From the NCBI GenBank assembly GCA_032622095.1, contig CP136062.1, positions 226,374,578-226,438,577 of the forward strand: a stretch of DNA of 64,000 nucleotides. The letters are read 5' to 3'. The notes beneath the pieces are model-generated. The model worked only from the letters and a program-made list of their open reading frames with translations, was not told the origin of the DNA and searched no databases. This stretch comes from Siphonodentalium dalli (lineage: Eukaryota; Mollusca; Scaphopoda; Gadilida; Siphonodentaliidae). The translations under genes and the position numbers were made by a program. The stretch's first letter is position 1, and each line of letters begins with the position of its first letter. Shown in pieces: positions 41,056-51,452 of the stretch.

Positions 41056-41528
41056 TGTGTGGGATAACATCACTAAATTCACCCTCTGGGGACCTCACAC
41101 TGTGGGATAACATCACTAAATTCACCCTCTGGGGACCTCACACTGTGGGATAACATCACTAAATTCACCCTCTGGGGACCTCACACTGTGGGATAACATC
41201 ACTAAATTCACCCTCTGGGGACCTCACACTGTGGGATAACATCACTATATTCACCCTCTGGGGACCTCACACTGTGGGATAACATCACTAAATTCACCCT
41301 CTGGGGACCTCACACTGTGGGATAACATCACTAAATTCACCCTCTGGGGACCTCACACTGTGGGATAACATCACTAAATTCACCCTCTGGGGACCTCACA
41401 CTGTGGGATAACATCACTAAATTCACCCTCTGGGGACCTCACACTGTGGGATAACATCACTAAATTCACCCTCTGGGGACCTCACACTGTGGGATAACAT
41501 CACTAAATTCACCCTCTGGGGACCTCAT
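41056..41528 (+). repeat. 43-bp satellite derived from an E arm
   Basis: Eleven units of TGTGGGATAACATCACTAAA plus TTCACCCTCTGGGGACCTCA with only one or two substitutions (one unit has CTATATTC). A single unit occurs in the paralogous locus at 45546. Confidence 0.95.
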
Positions 41529-42059
41529 TTTGCAAATATGCGGCACAATATTCTCAGGCCTTCTATTTATGTATAAACATTCTGAAAAGTGACAACATGA
41601 TGGACATAGTGACAACATGATGGACATATGAGCCATTTGAAAGGACCTCATGCAATCCACTATTCTTTAAGATGGGTGACAAACATTACATGCAGGAAAA
41701 TATCTTCACCGCAGCATCGTGGATTACAATGTAAAAAAACCCAGCAAACAGTGCATGGAGTTTGTCCGGAATTTATGACAGACGCCACTGAAACCATATT
41801 CATCTTCAGAGAAGATAACACATTATATCAGTAAAAATATCGCCTTGATAACATTTGGGAAACGCCTTATAACTCAGGTGGTCTTGCACTGATTGGCCTG
41901 AAATTCTGCATGTCATGTTCTAGGATGGGCCTCAGGACATGGTCAAAATTTGGGTGCAATTGGACTTGGGGGTGATATATTTCTCATTTCTTATCGAAAT
42001 AGCCATGTGTCGATCAGAATGGTACATTGAGATCCCTCAAACCAAATCAAGCTTGGTCC

Positions 42060-42150
42060 CGATTTTCATCCATGCCAGGATTCAAACCCGCGACAACCTC
42101 ATATAGCCCAGACTGTGATGATCTTATCCATGACCTAAACACCACAGCTA
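42060..42150 (-). mobile_element. tRNA-derived SINE-like segment
   Basis: On the minus strand, TAGCTGTGGTGTTTAGG resembles an A box region and GCGGGTTTGAATCCTGG a B box, at tRNA-like spacing. A ATGGGTTCAAACCCACT palindrome lies at 42218. Worn; a working tRNA is unlikely. Confidence 0.35.
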
Positions 42151-42589
42151 TGGGGACATCCTAAAAGACCTTTAGGCTTTCACCGAGAGTTAGGAAGTGT
42201 ATAAGTCTTAATACATGGGTTCAAACCCACTAATATATATATATGTCAGAGTTATGGAGGCACGGACTCAGTATGATTGTTCATTGCTTCATATTTGATT
42301 AACTCAAAGTGCATGAAAAAATTCTCATTTATATACCATGCTTATGTCATAATGAAAGAGATAGTTGTTTATGCATCAATATTCTGAAAAAGAACAAAAT
42401 GATGGGTTTAGGAGCCACTTTGTGCTAAAAAAAACTTCATTTAGTTGATCATATTTTATTGATCATATTATAGCAGTAGGATTAGAGGACGAGTGTGGTG
42501 GGCACTTAATCTTCCTTCCTCTCCCAACACAAATGTAATACAAGAATCGCGACAAACAAAACACTTCATGCAATCCATTGCTCATGCAA

Positions 42590-42800
42590 TCTATCTTCCT
42601 TATCTTATTACACAATCTGATATTGCCGCACGAACAACGCCAATGTCTGCAGATTACATTCTGATATAAGTAATAAATTCCAATAAATATCCATTTTCCG
42701 TGTATCAAAGTGGACATCGCCGCGTAGCATTGAAATTAATCAAGCTGAAACCAAGTATACTTCACCAACTCATCGCCTAATGGAAGGACGGTCTTGACGT
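42590..42800 (+). repeat. Repeat N, copy 2
   Basis: CAATCTGATATTGCCGCACG, ATATCCATTTTCCGTGTATC, CTCATCGCCTAATGGAAGGA. Very similar to 45905-46110. Confidence 0.65.
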
Positions 42801-42914
42801 TCCTGGATATATTTCATAGTATGAACTTCCCTAAATAATATGATTAAAAGATTATCTATCCATTATTAAAGTGCCACTGACATGAGTTATTAAACCTAAA
42901 CAATATGCAATGTG

Positions 42915-43345
42915 ATTGACGCATCTTTTATCCCACAAATGGTGAAGAACATACAAAATAAACCTTATGAAGAGAGAATACGACATCTTGGTATAGCAAC
43001 TTTGGAATGTAGAAGAAAAAGAAACGACATGACCCAGCTTTACAAAATACAAAACAACATAAAGAAGTGCTGACAAAAACATTGGAAAAACCCAAAGATA
43101 GCTGAACCAGAGGACGCCCAAGTAAAATATATCAGAAGGGGTATAACACCAACCTAGCCAAGAACAATTTCGTTGCCAGTACGACAACCTAGAATAATCT
43201 GACAGATCAATGTGTAACAGCTAACTCTCTAGATCAATTTAAATCATATCTCACTGATAGCTGGAGAGGAAAACCAAATAAATTTTATTTTAACTTCTAT
43301 AATTGCGCAAACAAAAATAAAATAAGCTCTGCAGAAGACAAGTAG
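42915..43345 (+). pseudogene. LINE reverse transcriptase, C-terminal remnant
   Basis: Two overlapping frames spell the end of a non-LTR retrotransposon ORF2. First frame (from about 42921): VKNIQNKPYEERIRHLGIA then TLECRRKRNDMTQLYKI, the typical post-RT block PYEERLxxLxLxTLExRRxRxDMIxxYKI. Then, in another frame from about 43114: TRGRPSKIYQKGYNTN, NNLTDQCVTANSLDQFKSYL, ending DK and TAG at 43343. It has a TGA at 43071, a frameshift near 43105 and a TAG at 43190 where Trp is usual. Only the last fifth or so of the protein remains; clade unknown (Jockey/CR1/RTE-like groups share the block). A TTAA-B relic begins 4 bp after it. Confidence 0.8.
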
Positions 43346-43348
43346 CCA

Positions 43349-43502
43349 TTAACCCTTTGAGTGCCAGGGGCCGATCACATCGGCCCTAAACCTACAAAAT
43401 AAGTCTGTTAAAGAATATAAGAATAAATTATTAAAATTGTAAAAAATTGTATAAAAAAAAAAAATAAAAAAAATAAAATTGACCTGGCACTCAAAGGGTT
43501 AA
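43349..43502 (+). mobile_element. TTAA-B element, copy 8, hairpin missing
   Basis: TTAA both sides, ends CCCTTTGAGTGCCAGG / ACCTGGCACTCAAAGGG and GGGCCGATCACATCGGCCC palindrome. The whole hairpin with its flank through GTTGATACAAAAATCG is absent, so the spacer joins the right end directly. Confidence 0.9.
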
Positions 43503-44289
43503 CACAGACTGAAGATCACAGGTAAATCAAAGGTAAAATGAAAATACAATCATCGCCCCAGATGCGACTACAGTCAAATCTACTACCCGAGACTGATGAC
43601 CAAAAAGCGCTAATATTTTGTTTTGAATTTGCACAAAATATATTGTTTTATTGCGTGTCATCATAGGCAGATTACAGTATATTTACATTGATTCATGATG
43701 TAATTCTTATGCAAATGCATGCCATGGTGTTCTCTAAGTACTGATATTCTGACCTTCCAATTTTCGCAATTCCACCTAATTTGTGAAGTGTTTTAAGTTA
43801 TCTAACTACGTAGACTAATGAATTTGGAAAATAAATTCACACAAATTTGTTCCAATGGAAAATATTGTTATCTACAGATTCTTTTAGTTAAGTCAGCTGC
43901 CGATTGATTTGTGTTTATTGTAATAGTTGACACATATGCATAGAATTAATTAAATTCTGGTGGCCTGGTTTATCAGCATTCAGCAACATGAATCTTACAC
44001 GTCTTCACAAATAATGTCATGATTCTAGGTTAAATATTATAAAAAATCACGAATCACTGGCCAGGAATGGCGAAACTTGAATGAAAAGCTCTTCTATTAT
44101 AAGATGTGGAAGTCGATCGCTAGGAATCATAGCACTGTATATAGTGAACTTTACACATAACCTGACTACGGGAATAAAAAAAACTTCCAAAATTTATTTA
44201 CATGGACAATAATTGTGATGAATCTACCTCAACAACTCATCATCTATTAGAAGGATGGTCTTGATGCGCCCGCATGTATTTATAATATG
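43503..44289. other. Unassigned AT-rich sequence
   Basis: I see no gene or element end. Open frames are all short. Confidence 0.25.
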
Positions 44290-44720
44290 AACAAAGATTG
44301 CCACACTAACAACGCCAATGTCTGGAGATCACGTTCCAATATAATTAAGTAACAAATTCCAAGAAATATCCATTTTCCGCATACATGTATGTCAAATCTT
44401 CAGTGTCGATTTCTGTGTTCGGATTTCAGAGGTAAAAATTAATGTATTTGTTCACCTATGGACTAGAAAAGCCATCCCATGTTCGGAATAGAGAGTTTAC
44501 GGAATATAGAGGTAATTTTTAGTGAGAATGCACTTGGGTGAATTCAGGACAGGAAAAATCGTTCGGTATGGAGAGGGATTTGGTTTATAGAGGGCCCAGT
44601 TCGGAGAGGTTTTAATGTATCAAAATGGACATAGTCACGTAGCGCTGAAACATCAAGTTGAAACGGAGTTTACTTTCAACAACTCATTACCTAACCGAAG
44701 ATCATGTCATAAAGAGCAGG
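44290..44720 (+). repeat. Repeat N, copy 3, interrupted
   Basis: CAACGCCAATGTCTGGAGAT and AAATATCCATTTTCCGCATA, then about 220 bp of other sequence, then TATCAAAATGGACATAGTCA and CAACTCATTACCTAACCGAA. The middle is unrecognised. Confidence 0.5.
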
Positions 44721-44838
44721 CCTGAGAATCAGGTGCCTGTCACTGCACAATGAGGTCCCCAGAGGGTGAATTTAGTGATGCTACTCCACACAGTGCGCTT
44801 GGATCACTAAATTCACCATCTGGGGACCTCATTCAACT
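44721..44838. mobile_element. E foldback element
   Basis: AGGCCTGAGAATCAGGTGCC, both E arms (AATGAGGTCCCCAGAGGG; CCATCTGGGGACCTCATT) around CTACTCCACACAGTGCGC. Its right end abuts a TTAA-B element. Confidence 0.65.
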
Positions 44839-45296
44839 TTAACCCTTTCAGTGCCACGGGCCGATCTCATCGGCCCTAATTTACGGTCTGTAAAATCTGC
44901 CCTAAAATATTTATTTTTTTTATATTTTTTTGGGTTGAATTTTTTTTGGGTATGCTTAAGCATGCCATAGCGAATTTAAAAACAAACTGGATAAAACCAT
45001 AGGGGCATGTTATAACTCAAAACTATCACCAAGTATTCATATATAGTAATAATTTTTATGCCCATGAAAAACGTAAGATTCCCTGGCACTAAACCTACAA
45101 AATAAGTCTGTTAAAGAATATAAGAAACAATTATTAAAATTGTAAAAAATAATAACAAATGATGAAAAATTGTTAGGCCAATGCATTCTCTTATATATGC
45201 GAGGCGACCTATGGTCGACTCGCATATATAAGAGAATGCATTGGCACAGGGTACATGGGTTGATACAAAAATCGGACCTGGCACTGAAAGGGTTAA
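44839..45296 (+). mobile_element. TTAA-B element, long form, copy 9
   Basis: TTAA both sides, ends CCCTTTCAGTGCC / GGCACTGAAAGGG, long left segment with GGTATGCTTAAGCATGCCAT, one hairpin with the usual mismatch. Confidence 0.9.
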
Positions 45297-45309
45297 TAGC
45301 AATCATCTG

Positions 45310-45622
45310 CTAAGGGAGACCTCAGACTCAATATTGTGATATGCACCCATTTGGGAACCTCGATTATGCAATGTGTCGTCTGCCAATTTGGAAATAAACT
45401 ATAGTAGAAACTAAAAGCTTGTTAATTTCATTATAAATATACTTTCCAGAGAAGATGAGGCCAAAGCAGAATGAGGTCCCCAGAGGGTGAATTTAGTGAT
45501 GATAGCCCACTGTGAATAAACCAGCATAAACATTGAAACCACTGTGTGGGATAACATCACTAAATTCACCCTCTGGGGACCTCATTCTGCAAATATCCAG
45601 CTCCATATTATCTGAGGCCTGA
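45310..45622 (+). mobile_element. E-long repeat
   Basis: AGACCTCAGACTCAATATTG, GATATGCACCCATTTGGGAA, CCAGAGAAGATGAGGCCAAA, then the E foldback with one 43-bp right arm unit (45546-45590). It is the unamplified, insertion-free relative of 40548-41570. Confidence 0.75.
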
Positions 45623-45626
45623 TATT

Positions 45627-45825
45627 TACAGTAATGCTCTAAGTAATCGACTTCTTAACCACAGCAGAATTATGGGTAACTTTTCAGGATTTAGTCGGAA
45701 ATATGGCTTGTTGCCATTCATCGGAAAGCTCTCCATGGCAACAAGCCATATTTCCGACTAAATCCTGAAAAGTTACCCATAATTCTGCTGTGGTTAAGAA
45801 GTCGATTACTTAGAGCATTACTGTA
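45627..45825. mobile_element. D foldback element
   Basis: TACAGTAATGCTCTAAGTAA to TTAGAGCATTACTGTA, arms complete, centre shortened to AGCTCTCCATGG. Follows E-long directly. Confidence 0.85.
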
Positions 45826-45839
45826 TGTATAAACATTCA

Positions 45840-46120
45840 TCAATGATGCGCATAGGAGCCATTTGAAAGGACCTCATGGAATCCACTATTCTTTAGACCA
45901 AATCTATCTTCCTTATCTTTACACAATCTGATATTGCCACACGAACAACGCCAATGTCTGCAGATCAGGTTCTCAGATATAAGTAATAAATTCCAAGAAA
46001 TATCCATTTTCCGTGTATCAAAGTGGACATTGTCGAGTAGCATTGAAATTAATCAAGCTGAAACCGAGTATACTTCACCAACTCATCGCCTAATGGAAGG
46101 ACGGTCTTGACAAATACGGG
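45840..46120 (+). repeat. Repeat N, copy 4
   Basis: GGAGCCATTTGAAAGGACCT (also at 41631), TTTACACAATCTGATATTGC, TCCATTTTCCGTGTATCAAA, CGCCTAATGGAAGGACGGTC. Confidence 0.65.
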
Positions 46121-46307
46121 AACTAACGGTATTATGGGTGGTAATTGACCACATTTTGATGTCGAAGCCAAGCTTTCCAGTTGGTTGCATTAGGATAATT
46201 AAACTCTGTCCAAAACATCGATGAAAAGTTAATTAGAAGATTTACACAATATCACACGAAAGTATACCAAGATAAGTTCTTATTTGAGTGGTATAGAAAA
46301 TTTAGTT

Positions 46308-47425
46308 TAACCATTCCATGACTAAAGATTCCTGAAAATTTGTGAAAAACCTGTGCCAATGCATGCTCTTATATATGCGAGTCTCTCAAAGGGAGCCTTG
46401 TATATATACAAGAGAATACATTGGCCTAATATTTACCTTGAACTTTTAAGTGCATTCTCTTATATATGTCTCTCAAAGAAAGGGATATGGGTTAACCCTC
46501 TCATCATGGGATCTGCGCTGGTGCAGCATTAAAGATCCTGTGCCAGGGCATTATCTTATATGCGAATCTCCCATAGGGAGCCATGTATATATAAGAGAAT
46601 AGATTGGCCTAATATTTAACTTGAACTTTTAAGTCAGTGCATTCTCTTTAGATATGTCTGTCGAAGAAAGGGATATGGGTTAACCCTCTCATCATGGGAT
46701 CTGAGCTGGTGCAGCATTAAAGATCCTGTGCCAGGGCATTATCTTATATGCGAGTCTCCCATAGGGAGCCATGTATATATAAGAGAATATGTTAGAGAAT
46801 GGTTGGATACGCCGACTAGGAACGTGCTACAGAGTTGGATTTAACACTAAAATCAACAACATTGGCGCCAATTAATTTGGCGCGAAATGAAATCAATCAC
46901 TAACGTACATGACGTCAGGTAAACAAACTCAATGAACGTCCGTTATTCGTCTGGCATTTACGAATGAGTTGATGTCAAAGCAACATGTAGACTTTACTGT
47001 GTTAATCGTTTTCCACTGAGGAAGGCCTATATGGCCGAATGCTATGGAATGAGCTAATAAATCATTTTATATCAATGACAATTGGTCCCTTTATCTGGAA
47101 TTTATACATATACTTATAAGAGAATATATAGATTGGCCTAATATTTATCTTGAATTTTTCTCATCATGGGATCTGAGCTGGTGCAGCATTAAAGATCCTG
47201 TGCCAGGGCATTATCTTATATGCGAGTCTCCCATGCGAGTCTCCCATAGGGAGCCTTGTATATATAAGAGAATAGATTGGCCTAATATTTATCTTGACCT
47301 TTTAAGTCAGTGCATTCTCTTATATATGCTAGGCTCCCTGTGGGAGACTCACATATAAGAGAATGCCCTGGCACAGGATCTTTAATGCTGCACCAGCGCA
47401 GATCCAGTGATGAGAGGGTTAACAT
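46308..47425 (-). mobile_element. TTAA-C elements, tandem cluster
   Basis: Begins with a C end (CCATTCCATGACTAAAG) and continues as partial units joined head to tail; GGATATGGGTTAACCCTCTC recurs at 46483 and 46671 (188 bp apart) and a third unit starts near 47158. Hairpin tips are CTCCC/GGGAG. The right limit is AGTGATGAGAGGG with TTAA at 47419-47422. The cluster is split by an insertion at 46791-47115. Confidence 0.7.
46791..47115 (+). mobile_element. Retro-like insertion with 12-bp target duplication
   Basis: A 325-bp segment flanked by direct repeats ATAAGAGAATAT (46779-46790 and 47116-47127) inside a C hairpin arm. A 12-bp duplication is typical of target-primed or Penelope-like insertion rather than TTAA cutting. 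It contains CCACTGAGGAAGGCC followed by GGCCGAATGC, resembling a hammerhead-like fold or a Penelope-type 3' motif. No ORF. Class uncertain. Confidence 0.55.
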
Positions 47426-47429
47426 ACAT

Positions 47430-48019
47430 CCCATTCTATGACAGACAGATATAGCTAATATATGTGCAGAAGGATTAATAGCAACCACTAAGGGCATACC
47501 TAAGACAGGTGAACGATGTCATATAATGTTTTCAAGATCGCGGGTATAGATTTTGGAGTGTGGAGATTGCAAAAAATGCGGAATTGGAAATGAAGCATCG
47601 CGATAAAAATGAAAGTAACTACTTCACAACTTACGAAGAATTCACATGTGATTTAAGTCTATTAATTTCATTTAGACCAATTTCGTTGGTCAGCTTAATG
47701 AAAACGAAAAATGAAGAAGTCATGACGATAATCCAGACGAGATTTTACAATCCACGACACGTCTTGTCAATTTGGCATATCGTCTCCGCTGTGACCACTG
47801 CGTGATATTACATAAATTATTCTTAGCGTTATGTCGCTGAAAAAAGGCAAATTTGAGGCACATCATGTGTGGTGGCTCCACTACGTGTCACGTACGATTC
47901 ATATTATTCTTTGTTGGGAAAGGTTCAGACAATTAAGTCCGGTGGAATATATTCTCCAGCATCAGTGGCTATGGTCGGATTAAGCGAAATGTGTGCTATG
48001 GAGCCACACACTATTCAAT
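47430..48019. other. Unassigned sequence
   Basis: An 81-codon plus-strand frame (47560-47805) has ordinary composition but no domain I recognise. Nothing else is seen. Confidence 0.3.
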
Positions 48020-48140
48020 TATAGCGCACGGTTGTGACTCTTGAGCAAGGTCACATACGGTGAAAGATTCGTACAATCTAGACGATAAATAGGTACCTGG
48101 CATGTTGGGCAAGTTTGTGTGGAGATGTGAGTATGTACAT
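48020..48140 (+). mobile_element. SINE-like core fragment
   Basis: CTCTTGAGCAAGGTCACATA ... GATAAATAGGTACCTGGCAT is close to the conserved central part of mollusc/metazoan SINEs as I remember them (CTTGGGCAAG ... AATGGGTACCTGGCA). No clear tRNA head upstream. Confidence 0.35.
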
Positions 48141-49190
48141 GTGTGTAAAATGGCAGCATGCATTAGTCTCAGCATTGCTCAACAAATGGGGTAATAACGT
48201 AACTGTTCATGCGCTAAGAGACTCATGTGATTAAACACTATATAAAGAATATCCATTATTAATATTGACACTTAAACCAAACTGTATAAACGTACACTCT
48301 GATTCATACTGGTATACTGAGTCCATCATGTGCGACTTGTCATTTCTCAGAATACGTAACTTCGTGGGTGGGCTTCTGTGTTAATAACAGCCAGAAGGTG
48401 CTATGCAAACCTATCTGTATAAACTTACACTCATTCATACCGGTGAACTGAAAATTCTGCCTCTTTCACAGAAAACACAAGCTTCCTAATTGTCATAAAT
48501 GATAGTTTTTCTTAGTTATTTCAATATCGAAACAAAATGGCATTTTTCTTGAAGCTCTTCTTATTCCATGTGGAGATGAAATTAAGCTATGGCATGTGGC
48601 ATATGGGGCGGTGGGGTGAAAAAATTCCTTCCTGACACCCTTCGGAAAGAAGCTTCGAGAAATGAAAAACTTAAATAAATAAACTTGTCTTGATGTAACT
48701 AAAGCCTAGATCATTGTGTGCATGGAAAAAGAGTGAGTAGCTGTCTCAAACATTAATGTGACTATCAATAATGGCTAGAATATAACTGTCATCACACTGT
48801 TCATCAGTGCATCAAGCCAATCAGTGAAATATTTGCATGTCTATCAACTCATATATATGATATGTTACTTCCACAACACCTAAAATATCCAAGTCTGACA
48901 CAGAGACTGTTTGTCATTTATTATAACAGAGGTTGCTCCAGTAGAGACTAACACAAGTGTTAAGGCATAATGCACTAGAATCTAAATAAAGAGTAAAATA
49001 AGTTTCATAAAAAAATTGGAACCCTGAATGCATCTTTAATGATTATCGATGAAGTATTATTAGGGGTGGGAACCTGTGCTCTACACTAGTTAATGTTACT
49101 AAATTAATTTAAATTAAAGTCATTTTTAAACCAATATACAGCTTATTCAAATTGAGTCTGAAGACTACTGAACAGTCTGAATTATAGCTG
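48141..49190. other. Unassigned sequence
   Basis: A weak direct duplication (CTGTATAAACGTACACTC at 48284 and CTGTATAAACTTACACTC at 48415) is the only structure I see. No gene. Confidence 0.3.
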
Positions 49191-49196
49191 TCAGGG

Positions 49197-49668
49197 GCCA
49201 GGGTTGAGAGCTACATGCATGTCACTGATGTACGTGTAAGTTGATGATTTGAGGGCTACATGCATGTCACTGATGTACATAGTTGATGATTTGAGAGCTA
49301 CATGCATGTCACTGATGTGCGTAGTTGATGATTTGAGGGCTACATGCATGTCACTGATGTGTGTAGTTGATGATTTGAGAGCTACATGCATGTCACTGAT
49401 GTACGTGTAAGTTGATGATTTGAGAGCTACATGCATGTCACTGGTGTGCGTAGTTGATGATTTGAGGGCTACATGCATGTCACTGATGTACATAGTTGAT
49501 GATTTGAAAGCTACATGCATGTCACTGATGTACATAGTTGATGATTTGAGAGCTACATGCATGTCACTGGTGTGCGTAGTTGATGATTTGAGGGCTACAT
49601 GCATGTCACTGATGTGCGTAGTTGATGATTTGAGAGCTACATGCATGTCACTGATGTGCGTAGTTGAT
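49197..49668 (+). repeat. 42-bp minisatellite
   Basis: About 11 units of GCTACATGCATGTCACTGAT plus GTGCGTAGTTGATGATTTGA with 42-44 bp period. A 213-codon minus-strand frame and a 108-codon plus-strand frame run through it because 42 is divisible by three; they encode 14-residue repeats and end outside in unrelated DNA. Confidence 0.9.
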
Positions 49669-49737
49669 GGACAGCATATGCCAATGATGCACCAATTCTT
49701 CCAAATGAAGGCATATATCCCAATATATCTGCATAAA

Positions 49738-49902
49738 TTACAGTGATGCCCTAAGTAATATGGCTTGTTGCCATTCATTGGAAAGCTCTCAGTGAGAGCT
49801 TTCCAAAGAATGGCAACATGCCATATTTCCAACTAAATCCTGAAAAGTTACCCATAATGCTGCTGTGGTTAAGGAGTCGATTACCTAGGGCATTACTGTA
49901 TA
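49738..49902. mobile_element. D foldback element, left arm shortened
   Basis: TACAGTGATGCCCTAAGTAA runs straight into TATGGCTTGTTGCC; the right arm is complete to GGGCATTACTGTA. Confidence 0.8.
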
Positions 49903-49985
49903 TGGGAGATACTTTGTAGAAATTTAATTGACCAGCACCAAAATTTGAGTTATTTCAAGGCTTCCCTGGAACCCTGAATACATCT

Positions 49986-50385
49986 TTAACCCTTTACCCA
50001 ACAGAAGGGCCCTGTGCCAATGCATTCTCTTATATATGCGAGTCGACCATAGGTCGCCTCGCATATATAAGAGAATGCATTGGCTTAACACATTAAAAAT
50101 TATAAAATTGTTAAAAAATGTAAGAAAAAATGGTAAAAAGTGTTTAAAACAGATTTTTTTTAGGCCAATGCATTCTCTTATATATGCGAGGCGACCTATG
50201 GTCGACTCGCATATATAAGAGAATGCATTGGCACAGGGCATAACTGTAACTATCACAATGTGGTCAAGGAGCCGGTTCCAATGATATCCATATTTGTATG
50301 GTTTTATTGAGACAGACCCAAGATAATTTAGGCTGTTGAAGCTTTATTTGGCCGGTTTTGGCCGGTTTGTTGGGTAAAGGGTTAA
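49986..50385 (+). mobile_element. TTAA-A element, copy 12
   Basis: Full length, TTAA both sides, two hairpins and AT-rich spacer. Close to consensus. Confidence 0.9.
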
Positions 50386-50387
50386 TC

Positions 50388-50935
50388 ACTAAATTCACCC
50401 GCTGGGGATCTCATTCTGATTAGGCCCTCATCTGCTATGGGAGACATTATAGACTCAGATTGAAGTTCGCAAATGGTGAATATTGTGATGCACACCCACT
50501 GGGAACCTCAATTATGCCAATTTGTGGATATAGAGAAACTAAACTAAAAAAGAAGTTTCTATAGAAATTTGATAATAAATATACTTTCCAGAAGGTGAGG
50601 CCTAAGCAGAATGAGGTCCCCAGAGAGTGAATTTAGTGATGCTAGCCTGCTATGTGAGATAGCGTCACTAAATTCACACTCTGGGGCAAGCCTTGAAATA
50701 GTGTCTGTCATTTGCAGAATGAGGTTCCCAGAGGGTGAATTTAGTGATGCTACCCCGCATAGTGGGCTAGCATCACCAAATTCACCCTCTGGGAACCTCA
50801 TTCTGCTGAGGTGTAAGCAGAATGAGGTCCCCAGAGGGTGAATTTGGTGATGCTAGCCCGCTATGCGGGGTAGCATCACTAAATCTACCCTCTGGGGACC
50901 TCAATCTGCAAATGACAGTCATACTAAACTCAGTC
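50388..50935 (+). mobile_element. E / E-long repeats, clustered
   Basis: Three E foldbacks in a row (50620-50690, 50695-50812, 50820-50920) with one E-long left part (GGATATAGAGAAACTAAAC). Arms are AATGAGGTCCCCAGAGGG type with centres CTAGCCTGC, CTACCCCGC and CTAGCCCGC. Confidence 0.7.
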
Positions 50936-51340
50936 TTGCAGCTTGCAATTAGATAAAGACTCATTAAACCCAGAAGGTAATCAACGATCATATTATTCTT
51001 CAATCTCATTGTTTATTTGCCGTTAGCACAATGATAATGTTACAAATTGTCAACCCAAGAATAAATGTAATTATACTCCGTTGATTAGTGGATACTGATT
51101 GGGTAGTTTATTACTGCAGTCATCCGCATAGTAATTACCAGCAGAAATCAAATATGCTAACATACCTAATCGAGTCTGATCATATGGCACTGCTAAAGTG
51201 AGGCCGCAGGGGGCATACTCATTCCTGTGAATCAGCATTACAATATTATACACTCATCCAATCATAGAACAACTATATTTAAGCACTTTATAATAGCCGA
51301 ATTGTTTATAACTAAATAATGGCAATCATAACTGAATAGC
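50936..51340. other. Unassigned sequence
   Basis: No gene or repeat seen; open frames of 60-75 codons have no recognisable domain. Confidence 0.25.
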
Positions 51341-51452
51341 TCATTGAGAGCTTTCCGATGAATGGCAACAAGCCATATTTCCGACGAAATCCTGAAAAAT
51401 TACCCATAATTCTGCTGTGGTTAAGGAGTCCATTATTTAGGGCATTACTGTA
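51341..51452. mobile_element. D element, right half only
   Basis: GAGAGCTTTCCGATGAATGG through to GGGCATTACTGTA. The left arm is missing. Confidence 0.75.

Larger units (their letters stand above)
40548..41570 (+). mobile_element. E-long locus with TTAA-B and 43-bp array
   Basis: Flanks (CAGAGAAGGCCTAAGCAGAA; AACATTGAAACC; TTTGCAAATATGCGGC) match the paralogous unit at 45450-45620. Here the loop carries a TTAA-B element and the right arm has been amplified. Confidence 0.75.

Noticed and set aside
49191-49832. 213-codon minus-strand frame with 14-residue repeats
   Set aside because: It is the 42-bp minisatellite plus flank. The repeat keeps phase by arithmetic, and the non-repeat ends fall partly in a D element.
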